DNA of 64,000 bases from Azospirillum brasilense (GCF_001315015.1 NZ_CP012914.1:868001-932000), one strand, 5' to 3'; counted from the first letter of the stretch, positions 17,886 through 29,896 are shown. Numbers and translations are program-made. The notes: generated by a model not told the origin, from the letters alone.

Positions 17886-18187
17886 TTTTATCCGCCTTTC
17901 GACCGCTGGATCAGCATACCGGCAGTCCGACACCGCGCCAACCAGTCCATACTTTTTCGTTGTTTCCCAAAATCTTCGCGCGCCGCGCCCTTTTCATCCG
18001 TTGGGGGTATGGGATTTTCCGGCGAGGCGGGATGTTGCTGCGCTGCAACAGAGTCGTGCCGTAGAGTCGTGCCGTCATCGCCAGGGGCCTTGCCCTTGGT
18101 TCCCGTCTTCTCCATGTTGCGCCGCAACAAAAGAGGGCGGCCGGTTCAGGCCGTCGACGGGGGAAGCGGACGACGCGAAGCGGTGCG
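17886..18187. other. Divergent intergenic region with two TGTTGC/GCAACA palindromes
   Basis: This gap holds the control signals of the leftward djlA-like gene and the rightward acetyltransferase gene. Palindromes TGTTGC-N6-GCAACA (18033-18050) and TGTTGC-N3-GCAACA (18115-18129) flank a tandem 12-bp repeat containing GAGTCGTGCCG. They could be regulator sites; no gene is visible. Confidence 0.4.
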
Positions 18188-18775
18188 ATGTCCCGAATCA
18201 CCAGCGCCACGAGTCCCCCCATGTCCGCCATCCGCAAGCTTCTCCCCGCCGAACGCGGCCAATACCGCGCGCATCTGCTGCGGCTGGACAAGGCGGACCG
18301 CTACGCCCGCTTCACCGGCACCGTCTCCGACGCAGTCATCGCTCAGCGTTGCGAATCGCTCGACTGGACGCGGACCACGCTGCTCGGCCTGTTCGACCGC
18401 GGCACGCTGCGCGGCGCGGTGGAGCTGTGCTTCGACCGGCTGCTGTGGCCCGGCGCGGCGGAACTGGCGATCAGCGTCGAGAAGGGGTTTCAGGGGCGGG
18501 GCGTCGGCTCCACCCTGGTCCGCCGCTCGCTGTCCATCGCCGCCAACCGGGGCATCCGGCAGGTCCACCTGATGTGCCTGTCCGACAACACCCGCATGCG
18601 CGCCCTGTCGCGCCGCTTCGGCGGAACGATGGAGCGCGACGGCGGGGAGTTCGCCATCACCATCGACCTGCCGCGTCCCTCGCAATTCTCGCTGGCGCTG
18701 GAGGCGTTTGAGGACGGAGCGGGTGCGGTGAACGCCGTGCTGGACGGGTTGCCCGCGCTGCTCAAGGCGGCCTGA
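18188..18775 (+). CDS. GNAT-family N-acetyltransferase
   Basis: The 195-residue protein has the GNAT core: a beta strand AELAISVEKGFQGRGVGSTLVRRSL carrying the acetyl-CoA loop (Q-G-R-G-V-G), then IRQVHLMCLSDNTRMRALSRRFGG, the typical C-terminal strand and helix. The substrate cannot be inferred. ATG 18188 and ATG 18221 are both possible starts; the second leaves MSAIRKLLPAERGQY, a more usual N-terminus. The gene stands alone, with about 110 bp before the oxoprolinase gene. Confidence 0.83.
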   Translation: MSRITSATSPPMSAIRKLLPAERGQYRAHLLRLDKADRYARFTGTVSDAVIAQRCESLDWTRTTLLGLFDRGTLRGAVELCFDRLLWPGAAELAISVEKGFQGRGVGSTLVRRSLSIAANRGIRQVHLMCLSDNTRMRALSRRFGGTMERDGGEFAITIDLPRPSQFSLALEAFEDGAGAVNAVLDGLPALLKAA

Positions 18776-18885
18776 CCGGACGGGCAGGAGGAGGGGGCGC
18801 ATCCCACCCTTTCGTGCACCCCGTCTTGACCGGCGGCGGCGTATGGTCACACTCCCCGTAAAGCCAAGACATCAGGGAGTGGGAT

Positions 18886-22494
<3,609 letters not shown>

Positions 22495-22502
22495 CGGCGC
22501 CA

Positions 22503-22640
22503 ATTCCCTCTCCCCTCCGGGGAGAGGGTCAGGGTGAGGGGGTTGTGCATGGCGTAGGTCCGGCAAAAGCTCAACCCCCTCACCCTCCCCACGCCTGTGG
22601 CGCGGGTCCCCTCCCTCTCCCCGGAGGGGCGAGGGCGATA
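22503..22640. repeat. Intergenic palindromic repeat element (CCCTC/GAGGG type)
   Basis: Nested inverted repeats made of CCCTCTCC, GGAGAGGG, CAGGGTGAGGGGG and CCCCCTCACCCT fold into long hairpins just after the oxoprolinase stop. A related element with the same CCCTC/GAGGG vocabulary lies at 36987-37087. Such elements are typical dispersed repeats of high-GC proteobacteria and may also end transcription. Confidence 0.7.
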
Positions 22641-22760
22641 CAAGGCAAGCCCCCCACCCATGCGCGCGAGTCGCTTGTCTGCGCGGGCGGCGGGGCTTAG
22701 CTTCTCCGGTCCTACCACCGCACGGCATCGTGCCAAAAGGACCCCCGGGGAGATTCGTCC

Positions 22761-24164
22761 ATGACCGCCGTACCCGCCGCCCAGCCTCGCGTCGCCTTCA
22801 CCGACGAGATGAAGGCCGAGTTCAAGGCCCTGCTTGGGGACCGCTTCACCACCGCCGCGGCGGTGCGCGAGCATCACGGCAAGGACGAGTCCTACCACCC
22901 CAACTTCCCGCCCGACGGCGTCGCCTTCGCCGCCTCCACCGAGGAGGTCAGCGCCATCGTCAAACTCTGCGCGAAGCACAAGCTGCCGATCATCCCCTTC
23001 GGCACCGGCACCTCGCTGGAGGGCGGCGTCGCGGCGCTGGCCGGCGGCGTCTGCATCGACGTCTCGAACATGAAGGAGGTTCTGCGGGTCAGCCCGGAGG
23101 ACCTCGACGTCACCGTCCAGGCCGGCGTGACCCGCAAGCAGCTCAACGAGCATCTGCGCGACACCGGCCTGTTCTTCCCCATCGATCCCGGCGCCGACGC
23201 CTCGCTGGGCGGTATGGCCTCCACGCGCGCCAGCGGCACCAACGCCGTGCGCTACGGCACCATGCGCGAGAACGTGCTGGGGCTGACCGTGGTGCTGGCC
23301 GACGGCCGGATCATCAAGACCGGCGGGCGCGCCCGCAAGTCCGCCGCCGGCTATGACCTGACCCGCCTGTTCGTCGGTGCTGAAGGCACGCTCGGCATCA
23401 TCACCGAGGTGACGCTGCGCCTTTACGGCATTCCGGAGGCGATCTCGGCGGCGGTCTGCCCGTTCAACGACATCCGCGGCGCCGTGGACACGGTGATCCA
23501 GACCATCCAGTCCGGCATCCCGGTCGCCCGCATCGAGCTGCTGGACGAGGTCCAGATGGACGCGGTGAACAAGTATTCCAAACTGGACTACAAGGTCGCC
23601 CCGACCCTGTTCTTCGAGTTCCACGGCACCGCCGCCGGCGTGAAGGAGCAGGCGGAGATGGTCGCGGCCATCGCCGCGGAGTTCGGCGGCAGCGAATTCA
23701 CCTGGGCGACCCGTCCGGAGGACCGTTCCAAGCTCTGGCAGGCCCGCCACGACGGCTATTACGCGGCGCTGGCGCTGCGCCCCGGTTCCAAGGGCTGGCC
23801 GACCGACGTCTGCGTGCCGATCTCGCGGCTGGCCGACTGCATCCTGGAGACGAAGAAGGACATCGCCGAATCCTCGATGCTGGCCCCGCTGGTCGGCCAT
23901 GTCGGCGACGGCAACTTCCACCTCGTCTACGTCATCGACCCCGACAAGCCGGAGGAACTGGCCGAGGCCAAGCGCCTGAATGACCGCATGGTCGACCGGG
24001 CGCTCGCCATGGGCGGCACCTGCACCGGCGAGCACGGCATCGGCTATGGCAAGATGGAGTTCCTGGAGAAGGAAGCCGGTGACGCCTTCGCGGTGATGGG
24101 CGAGCTGAAGCGCGCCTTCGACCCGGAGAACCGGATGAACCCCGGCAAGGTCGTCCGGGTGTAA
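22761..24164 (+). CDS. FAD-linked oxidase, D-lactate dehydrogenase/glycolate oxidase GlcD type
   Basis: The family oxidises D-2-hydroxy acids (lactate, glycolate) and passes electrons to cytochrome or quinone. The 467-residue protein has the FAD_binding_4 domain at residues ~50-190, with the pyrophosphate loop IIPFGTGTSLEGGVAAL, and GADASLGGMASTRASGTNAVRYGTM. The C-terminal FAD-oxidase domain ends with GTCTGEHGIGYGKMEFLEKE and FDPENRMNPGKV, the signature of this subfamily. No Fe-S subunit gene is adjacent. The ATG is preceded by a GGGGAGA ribosome site. Confidence 0.88.
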   Translation: MTAVPAAQPRVAFTDEMKAEFKALLGDRFTTAAAVREHHGKDESYHPNFPPDGVAFAASTEEVSAIVKLCAKHKLPIIPFGTGTSLEGGVAALAGGVCIDVSNMKEVLRVSPEDLDVTVQAGVTRKQLNEHLRDTGLFFPIDPGADASLGGMASTRASGTNAVRYGTMRENVLGLTVVLADGRIIKTGGRARKSAAGYDLTRLFVGAEGTLGIITEVTLRLYGIPEAISAAVCPFNDIRGAVDTVIQTIQSGIPVARIELLDEVQMDAVNKYSKLDYKVAPTLFFEFHGTAAGVKEQAEMVAAIAAEFGGSEFTWATRPEDRSKLWQARHDGYYAALALRPGSKGWPTDVCVPISRLADCILETKKDIAESSMLAPLVGHVGDGNFHLVYVIDPDKPEELAEAKRLNDRMVDRALAMGGTCTGEHGIGYGKMEFLEKEAGDAFAVMGELKRAFDPENRMNPGKVVRV

Positions 24165-24236
24165 AGTCGGGGCGGGGCGGGTGTACCGCGGCGCTCTCGC
24201 TTGACGAGGTGCGCCGCGCGGTTGCCTGATAAGATC

Positions 24237-24399
24237 GACACGGATTTCACGGATTTGGACACGGATTTCACGGATTTGGACACGGATTTCACGGATTTGG
24301 ACACGGATTTCACGGGCTCTTCGATCCGGCTGCGTCTCAAACGCACCAAGCCGAACGGTTCCGTGAAATCCGGTTTCGATCCGTGAAATCCGTGTCGAT
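24237..24399. repeat. 21-bp tandem repeat with a distal inverted copy
   Basis: A 21-bp unit beginning GACACGGATTTCACGG repeats at 24237, 24258 and 24279, with a partial fourth copy at 24300. Each unit contains CACGGATTT and its close variant. An inverted copy (ATCCGTGAAATCCGTGTCGA, 24379-24398) pairs perfectly with the first unit across a ~60-base interior, giving a large stem-loop between two convergent genes. It is AT-richer than its surroundings. Confidence 0.85.
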
Positions 24400-24453
24400 A
24401 TTTGCCCGCGTGTCCCGCGCGTCGCGTTCAAGCGAGCGCCCCGTCCTCTCCGC

Positions 24454-25335
24454 TCAGCGCGTCAGGCGCGTCATCAGGCTGGAGGTGTCCAGCCGGTTGC
24501 CGCCCATCCCCTGCACCTCGGCGTAGAACTGGTCCACCAGGGCGGTGACGGGCAGGCTGGCGCCGTTGTTGCGGGCCTCGCCCAGGACGATGCCCAGGTC
24601 CTTGCGCATCCAGTCCACGGCGAAGCCGAAGTCGAACTTGCCGTCCAGCATGGTCTTGGCGCGGTTGTCCATCTGCCAGGACTGCGCCGCCCCCTTTCCG
24701 ATCACGTCCACGACCTTGTGGCCATCCAGCCCGGCCTTCTGGGCGAAGGCCATGCCCTCGGCCAGACCCTGCAGCAGGCCGGCGATGCAGATCTGGTTGA
24801 CCATCTTGGTCAGCTGACCGGCGCCCGCCGGCCCCATGTGGGTGACGGAGCGGCCGTAGCAGGCCATCAGCGGCTGGGCGCGGGCGAAGGCGTCGGCGTC
24901 GCCGCCCACCATCACGGTCAGCACCCCGTTCTCCGCCCCGGCCTGCCCGCCGGACACCGGCGCGTCGAGGAAGAACAGGCCGCGCTCGCGGGCCAGCTCG
25001 GCCATCTCACGCGCGACGGTGGCGGAGACGGTGGAATGGTCGGCGACGATGGTGCCGGGCTTCATGGCGGTCATCGCCTCGCCGGCCACCGCCCGCACGT
25101 CGTCGTCGCCGCCGACGCACAGGAAGACCAGCTCGGCCTCGCGGGCGGCCTCGGCCGGGGTGGCGGCGCTGGCGCCGCCGAAGCGGGCGGTCCAGGCGTC
25201 GGCCTTGGCGGCGGTGCGGTTGAAGACGGTCACCCGGTGGCCGCCCCGGACGGCCAGATGGCCGGCCATGGGAAAGCCCATCGTGCCAAGCCCCAGAAAG
25301 GCGACGGAGCGGGAATCGGTCGCGGTGTCGGCCAT
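24454..25335 (-). CDS. NAD-dependent beta-hydroxyacid dehydrogenase (3-hydroxyisobutyrate dehydrogenase family)
   Basis: Members oxidise 3-hydroxyisobutyrate or reduce tartronate semialdehyde. The 293-residue protein starts with the Rossmann motif VAFLGLGTMGFPMAGHL, has the substrate-binding DAPVSGGQAGAENGVL block near residue 123, and GAGQLTKMVNQI containing the catalytic Lys near residue 175. The C-terminal helical domain is complete (DFGFAVDWMRKDLGIVL). Tartronate semialdehyde reductase (GlxR/GarR) is an alternative, and the neighbouring GlcD-like gene makes a glycolate/glyoxylate link conceivable. Confidence 0.87.
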   Translation of the reverse strand: MADTATDSRSVAFLGLGTMGFPMAGHLAVRGGHRVTVFNRTAAKADAWTARFGGASAATPAEAAREAELVFLCVGGDDDVRAVAGEAMTAMKPGTIVADHSTVSATVAREMAELARERGLFFLDAPVSGGQAGAENGVLTVMVGGDADAFARAQPLMACYGRSVTHMGPAGAGQLTKMVNQICIAGLLQGLAEGMAFAQKAGLDGHKVVDVIGKGAAQSWQMDNRAKTMLDGKFDFGFAVDWMRKDLGIVLGEARNNGASLPVTALVDQFYAEVQGMGGNRLDTSSLMTRLTR

Positions 25336-25698
25336 GGTCCTGTCTTTCTTTGCTGTATCGGCTGCGGATCGTTTTTGTCGGCGTGTGCCCTTGTGCCGCC
25401 AAGCTAGGCCCGCTGCGCGTCCCGATCAAACGCCGTGCGCCGAGTGCCGCGCGATTGAAGAGCGCCGCAGCCCTTCCCCCATCCGGCATCCCCAGGCAGC
25501 GGCACTCTGCCGCGGGAGGCATGACTCTTTCGAACGAGGTTGTCTTGCCGCGCCCTTGCTACCGGCGCGTGATGTGTTAAGACGTAAATGCCGGGTTTGC
25601 AGCGCAGCACCCGGCCATGCCGGCGCAACGGCGCCGGTGAACCAGGGCAGAGCCGGGGCCGCAAGACCCGGGCCGGAGAACAAGGGAAGGATAGCCGC
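25336..25698. other. Intergenic region with a GC-rich structured leader
   Basis: No gene is supported in the first 220 bp. The last ~110 bp before the 76-aa gene contain three consecutive hairpin-forming segments: CCGGGTTTGC/GCACCCGG, GCCGGCGC/GGCGCCGG and CCGGGGCC/GACCCGGG. These suggest a folded 5' untranslated leader; no known riboswitch fold is recognised. Confidence 0.4.
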
Positions 25699-25929
25699 AT
25701 GACGAATCAGTCGGGTTTCCAGGATGCGCCGCCGGACGAGCGTTCGAACCTCACGGACGAGCAGGAAAGCGCCATCCGCGTCCTCGCCAACAGCCTGCAC
25801 CGCCTGAACGACGCCGTCGTCAAGGCCGTGGAAGCCGGCGTGACGGTCGAGCTGATGCGCACGGCCCGCTATCACAACGCGACGGGCAACTGGGGCGACC
25901 AGCTCACCCCGATGATCCGCACCAAGTAA
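25699..25929 (+). CDS. Small unknown protein (76 residues)
   Basis: The family is not recognised. The product is soluble, with no signal or membrane segment. It has an acidic start (DAPPDERSNLTDEQES), a predicted amphipathic helix (AIRVLANSLHRLNDAVVKAVEAGVTVELMR) and a short tail ending NWGDQLTPMIRTK. A GGAAGGAT ribosome site precedes the ATG. A strong hairpin terminator follows directly, so it is a single-gene unit, and codon use matches neighbouring genes. Regulatory or protein-binding roles are possible but not shown. Confidence 0.75.
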   Translation: MTNQSGFQDAPPDERSNLTDEQESAIRVLANSLHRLNDAVVKAVEAGVTVELMRTARYHNATGNWGDQLTPMIRTK

Positions 25930-25950
25930 GCGGCTCATCCCATCCGACCG

Positions 25951-25998
25951 GAAGGCCTCCCGTCCGAAAGGACAGGGAGGCCTTTCTCTTTTCGGCAT
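25951..25998 (+). terminator. Rho-independent terminator of the 76-aa gene
   Basis: AAGGCCTCCC and GGGAGGCCTT pair around GTCCGAAAGGACA, itself a small hairpin, and are followed by TCTCTTTT. Confidence 0.8.
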
Positions 25999-26035
25999 GC
26001 CCCATCCTGTCCCACCATTGTTCCCGTCGCGGTGC

Positions 26036-26060
26036 GGAACCGCGGCGCTCTTCGCCGGTT
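26036..26060 (+). promoter_or_regulatory. EcfG-like promoter GGAAC-N16-GGTT
   Basis: GGAAC (26036-26040) and GGTT (26057-26060) are spaced 16 bp and lie 31 bp before the ATG of the small membrane protein. Alphaproteobacterial EcfG promoters read GGAAC-N16/17-CGTT, so there is one mismatch. The site is also part of a GGAACCG/CGGTTCC inverted repeat. Confidence 0.4.
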
Positions 26061-26091
26061 CCTTCCTTTTGGCCCCAGCAAGGAAACGGTC

Positions 26092-26280
26092 ATGAAGGAC
26101 GCTCAGAACCACACCCCGCAGCGTCAGGGGCAGCGTCAGGGCATGAACGACCGCGAAGCGTTCTGGCGCATGCACTGCCTGTCGGAACCGACCTTCACCG
26201 ACCTCACCCACGGCATCTTCCTGGGGCTGGTCTGGTCGGCGGTGCTGTGGGCGCCGATGTTCATCAGCGTTCTGCTCTGA
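26092..26280 (+). CDS. Small single-span membrane protein (62 residues)
   Basis: The N-terminal half is polar with a PQRQGQRQG repeat. The stretch NDREAFWRMHCLSEPTFTD leads into one membrane helix (GIFLGLVWSAVLWAPMFISVLL) at the C-terminus, so it is a tail-anchored-like protein. No family is recognised. It has an AAGGAAA ribosome site and an EcfG-like promoter just upstream, suggesting stress induction. It ends 28 bp before the convergent stop of the hybrid sensor kinase. Confidence 0.65.
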   Translation: MKDAQNHTPQRQGQRQGMNDREAFWRMHCLSEPTFTDLTHGIFLGLVWSAVLWAPMFISVLL

Positions 26281-26308
26281 CCCTCCCGTCCGCTCGGAAC
26301 AGCCCCGG

Positions 26309-28444
26309 TCAGGCGGTCTTCGCGGAGCGGAGCAGGGCGCGGACGCGGGCGGCGAGCTGGTCCGGGGTGAAGGGCTTGGGCAGGACGGCGGTGTCGGCCT
26401 TCAGGCCTGTCAGGGATTCCGGGCTGTAGCCGGAAATCAGCAGAACCCGGATGTCGGGCCAGCGCTCCTGGACCCGCCGCGCCAGATCGATTCCCGACAC
26501 GCCGTAGGGCATTACCACGTCGCTCACGATCACGTCGAAGGCGTTGTCCTGCTCCAGGATCTCCAGCGCGGCGGCGCCGTGATCGGCGGTCGCCACCTCA
26601 AAGCCCTCCCGGGTCAGCCCCTCCACGGTGGCCATCAGGACCAATGCGTTGTCCTCAACCACCAGCAGGCGCACCGGGCCGGCCGGGACCGCCTCCGCCG
26701 CGTCCGGCACGGCTTCCGGCTCCGGCACCCGCCTGGACACCGGCAGTGTGATGCGGACGACCGTGCCGCGGTGCGGCGCGCTGGAAATGGTCGCGTTGCC
26801 GCCCGACTGCCGGGCGAAGCCGTAGACCATCGACAGCCCCAGGCCAGTCCCCTTGCCGTGCGGCTTGGTGGTGAAGAAGGGTTCGAAGGCGCGGGCGGCA
26901 ACCTCCGGCGGCATGCCGCCGCCGGTGTCGGTGATCTCCAGAACGGCCAGCGGGCCGTCGGGCGTTTCCTCCGGTCGGGCCGCGATGCGGATTCGTCCGC
27001 CCGTCGGCATCGCGTCACGGGCGTTCACCACGAGATTGAGCACCGCCAGCTCCAGTTGGACCGGGTCGACCTCAACCGGCAGCGGAGCGGCGGGAAGCGC
27101 CCAGTCCAGCGCGATGTCGGCGCGGATGGAGCGTTCCAGCAGATCGGCCATGGCGCGCAAGGCATCCCCCAGATCGATCACCTTGGGGTCCACCGCCTCC
27201 TGGCGCGAGAAGGCCAGCAATTGCCCGGTCAGCGTCCGGGCGCGTTCCAGCGCGGTGCGGGTGCCGTCCAGATAGCACGTGCCCTCCGCCGGCAGATGCC
27301 GTTCCATCAGATGCAGGTTGGCCAGGGCGGCGGTCAGCAAGTTGTTGAAGTCGTGGGCCACGCCCCCGGTCAGCTGGCCCAGCGCCTCCAGCTTCTGCGA
27401 CTGGCGCAGCGCGCTCTCCAGGGACTCGCGGGCGCGGGCCTCCTCGGTCCAGCGGCGGACGGCGCGCATCTCGCTCTGCGCGCGGCGCAGCGCCAACAGG
27501 GTGATGCCGATCAGAGCCAGCATCGCCGGCACGGTGAAAGCGGCGTATGTCAGGACGTTGTGCGCCCAGCCAGCCCGGATCTCGGCGATCGGGATGCCGT
27601 AGGTGACGTAGATCGGGTAGGGCGTGACCTGCATGAAGCCGTTGAGTCTCGCCACGCCGTCGAGGCGGCCCCGTGTGCGGAATACGCCTTCGGTCTTCCC
27701 GGCCGCCATGGCGCCGAGCAGGAAGCTGTCCGCGGCATGACGGGCCTGCCGATCGCCCATCGAAGGGAAACGGACCAGAACCGAGCCGTCGTGGCGGACG
27801 AGGGAGATCGCCTCCTTCGGACCGGCGACGACGAGTTGATAGAAATCGGCCAGATAGTCGGTCAGCACCGCGGTCAGCAGCACGCCGTTGAACGGCCCCT
27901 CCGGGCCGCCCGTGGCGGCGCGGCGGCGCGTGACGTTGAACTGCCGCTTGCCCGATCCGCGCCCGGTGATCGCCTCGCTGACAAGGATGCCGGCGTCGCT
28001 GGCCGCCTGGGTGCGGAAATACTCCCGGTCGCCGACGTTGACCAACGGGGCCGGGAACAGGCGGTTGTCGTTGCGCAGCGCGCCGTTGGGATCGACCAGC
28101 CCGACGACGCCGATCTGTGGGACCTCTTCGACCAGAGTCCTCAGATAGCCATGCAGATCATCGGAACGGCCGATCTCGTCCCAGCTCATGCCGGCGGTCC
28201 GCTCGTCCAACCGGTCCAGGACCTGTTCGACCGTGTCGAAAACCTTCTGCATGTGCTCGTGCAGGATCAGCACGGTCTTGCGGATGTTGCGCTCGGCCTG
28301 CGCTTCCTCCTCGTGAAAGTCGCGCCAGGCGATGGCCGTGAACAGCAGCGTGGGAAGCACGACGGATGCCACCAGGAGGATGCGCAGAAGGCGCACCATT
28401 CCCGCCGATTCGGTTGCCAGGGCGTCGAGGTAACGAAGAGGCAT
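26309..28444 (-). CDS. Hybrid sensor histidine kinase with periplasmic sensor and C-terminal receiver
   Basis: The 711-residue protein has a first membrane helix at about residues 18-38 (LLRILLVASVVLPTLLFTAIA), a ~250-residue periplasmic Cache-like sensor and a second helix near residue 295. A HisKA domain follows with the phospho-acceptor in LTGGVAHDFNNLLTA. The ATPase domain has the N-box NLVVNARDAM, the G1 box DTGGGMP and GKGTGLGLSMVYG. The receiver domain has its acceptor Asp in VIVSDVVMPYG. No response regulator gene is adjacent. The start was set at the Met before the first helix; earlier codons are Arg/Pro-rich. Confidence 0.88.
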   Translation of the reverse strand: MPLRYLDALATESAGMVRLLRILLVASVVLPTLLFTAIAWRDFHEEEAQAERNIRKTVLILHEHMQKVFDTVEQVLDRLDERTAGMSWDEIGRSDDLHGYLRTLVEEVPQIGVVGLVDPNGALRNDNRLFPAPLVNVGDREYFRTQAASDAGILVSEAITGRGSGKRQFNVTRRRAATGGPEGPFNGVLLTAVLTDYLADFYQLVVAGPKEAISLVRHDGSVLVRFPSMGDRQARHAADSFLLGAMAAGKTEGVFRTRGRLDGVARLNGFMQVTPYPIYVTYGIPIAEIRAGWAHNVLTYAAFTVPAMLALIGITLLALRRAQSEMRAVRRWTEEARARESLESALRQSQKLEALGQLTGGVAHDFNNLLTAALANLHLMERHLPAEGTCYLDGTRTALERARTLTGQLLAFSRQEAVDPKVIDLGDALRAMADLLERSIRADIALDWALPAAPLPVEVDPVQLELAVLNLVVNARDAMPTGGRIRIAARPEETPDGPLAVLEITDTGGGMPPEVAARAFEPFFTTKPHGKGTGLGLSMVYGFARQSGGNATISSAPHRGTVVRITLPVSRRVPEPEAVPDAAEAVPAGPVRLLVVEDNALVLMATVEGLTREGFEVATADHGAAALEILEQDNAFDVIVSDVVMPYGVSGIDLARRVQERWPDIRVLLISGYSPESLTGLKADTAVLPKPFTPDQLAARVRALLRSAKTA

Positions 28445-28708
28445 GGGCTGCAGGGCTGCGGGCTGACGGCGGGGGGGCGATCGCAGGTGGCGATGGGGCG
28501 GGGCGCATGCGCGGGCCACCGCGATCAGGTAGCTATGCCGGTCCGCGACAGCCGGGGCAACCTGAACTTTCCGGCAGCCCTATGACTTTCAGGAGGTGGG
28601 ATGTGCAGCCTGGACCATTCCGCATGGCTCAGCCGTGCGGATGCGGCGACAATGAGGCACAGCCGGTGCTTTTCACCGATGCCAGCCCAGCCGCGGAGAC
28701 CATCAACC

Positions 28709-29098
28709 ATGCCCCTGAAGCCCATCGAACACGCCGACGCCGCTCCCGAGGTGCGCGCCGTCTACGACGACATCAAGGCGACCCGCAACGTGCCGGACGT
28801 CAACAATTTCTGGAAGATGACCGCCCATCACCCGCCCACGCTGAGGCGCACCTGGGAGAGCCTGAAGGAGGTGATGGCCCCCGGCGCGCTGGACCCGCTG
28901 GTCAAGGAGATGATCTTCGTCGCGGTCAGCGTGACCAACGGCTGCGACTACTGCATCCGCTCGCACGAGGCCGCGGCGCGCCGCGCCGGCATGACCGACG
29001 CCCAGTTCGGCGAGTTGATGGCCGTCATCGGCATGGCCAACGAGACCAACCGCCTCGCCAAGGGCTATCAGGTGGAGATCGACGAGGCGCTGAAATAG
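28709..29098 (+). CDS. Carboxymuconolactone decarboxylase/AhpD-like protein
   Basis: The 129-residue all-helical protein carries the AhpD-type active-site motif in SVTNGCDYCIRSHEAAAR (Cys-X2-Cys then His), typical of peroxidase-linked members of the CMD family. These reduce alkylhydroperoxide-related or other thiol substrates. The start at 28709 gives the conserved N-terminus (MPLKPIEHADAAPEV). An earlier in-frame Met would add 36 poorly conserved residues. The kinase gene lies upstream on the opposite strand, and no peroxiredoxin gene is nearby. Confidence 0.83.
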   Translation: MPLKPIEHADAAPEVRAVYDDIKATRNVPDVNNFWKMTAHHPPTLRRTWESLKEVMAPGALDPLVKEMIFVAVSVTNGCDYCIRSHEAAARRAGMTDAQFGELMAVIGMANETNRLAKGYQVEIDEALK

Positions 29099-29102
29099 CC
29101 CG

Positions 29103-29516
29103 TCACGCGATGTCGTCGAGGGCGTCCTCCAGCGACGGGTAGATGCCCTCGGCCAGCGAGCCGTCCACCCGCACCGGCCGGGGCAGGACCGCCACGGCGT
29201 CCAGCGCGCCGCGCAACGTCAGGCCGGTGACCTCCACGAAGCCGCCGCGGTTGCCGTAGCGCCCGGCGGTCCATTCCGCCCGCTCGGGGTCGCCGGACAA
29301 CCGTCCGTTGCAGGTGATCATCTCGTGGGTGTCGTCGCCGCCGCGCCGGTTCCAGGCCATGCCGCCGCCCACGCCGCTGCCGATGTCGCGGGGGCGGAAG
29401 CCGTGGGGCTGGAGCAGGTCGCGCACCGTGCGGGACACCACCACCGCCTTGGGGTCGATCTCCGTCCCCACCGGGCCGCCCGCCGCCTGGGGTTCCTGTC
29501 CGATCGCCTGTTCCAT
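29103..29516 (-). CDS. Unknown 137-residue protein
   Basis: No family is recognised. The protein is soluble and Gly/Arg-rich, with a central stretch (PHGFRPRDIGSGVGGGMAWNRRGGDDTHEMIT) and an Asp-rich C-terminus (SLEDALDDIA). It ends 4 bp from the convergent AhpD-like gene. The ATG at 29516 was chosen because upstream in-frame residues are low in complexity. GC-rich codon use supports coding, but confidence is moderate because no homologue is known to me. Confidence 0.55.
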   Translation of the reverse strand: MEQAIGQEPQAAGGPVGTEIDPKAVVVSRTVRDLLQPHGFRPRDIGSGVGGGMAWNRRGGDDTHEMITCNGRLSGDPERAEWTAGRYGNRGGFVEVTGLTLRGALDAVAVLPRPVRVDGSLAEGIYPSLEDALDDIA

Positions 29517-29608
29517 GGGTCCGCTCCCCGTCTTGTGTCGCTTATCAGGGACAACAGGCGGGAGCGCGGCCTGTGCCGCGGCGGTGGGCCGGAAAAGCGA
29601 AAGAGCCA

Positions 29609-29650
29609 AAAGCGAAAGGGGCCGATGCGTCGCCGCATCGGCCCCCTTCA
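29609..29650 (-). terminator. Terminator of the downstream tRNA-Pro
   Basis: GGGGCCGATGCG and CGCATCGGCCCC form a perfect 12-bp stem with a TCGC loop. On the minus strand it is followed by a T-rich CTTTCGCTTTTGG. It is nearly identical to the terminator of the other copy. Confidence 0.8.
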
Positions 29651-29653
29651 TAC

Positions 29654-29730
29654 TGGTCGGAGAGAGAGGATTCGAACCTCCGGCCCCTGCCTCCCGAAAG
29701 CAGTGCTCTACCAGGCTGAGCTACTCTCCG
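29654..29730 (-). tRNA. tRNA-Pro (anticodon CGG), downstream copy
   Basis: The 77-nt cloverleaf has acceptor CGGAGAG/CTCTCCG and a D arm with GCTC/GAGC. The anticodon stem is CTGCT/GGCAG with loop TTCGGGA, and the T arm is GGAGG-TTCGAAT-CCTCT. The 3' CCA is encoded. The anticodon CGG reads proline codon CCG. It is identical to the copy 281 bp upstream. Confidence 0.96.
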
Positions 29731-29896
29731 GTCCAATCGGTGCCGCCGTTGCCAGCGTCGCCGTGGAGCGGGTGTATAGACCCATTGCCCGCGGGCTGCA
29801 ATGGGAATAAGCGGCATTTGCGGAATGTTTTTTTTGCCGGGCCGCGAAAGCCGGCGGGAAGGCCGCCGCAACGGCTGGTTGCCGGGCCGGAAAAGC

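Noticed and set aside
24237..24399. The repeat array as a possible CRISPR
   Set aside because: Units are directly adjacent with no variable spacers, and no cas gene is near.
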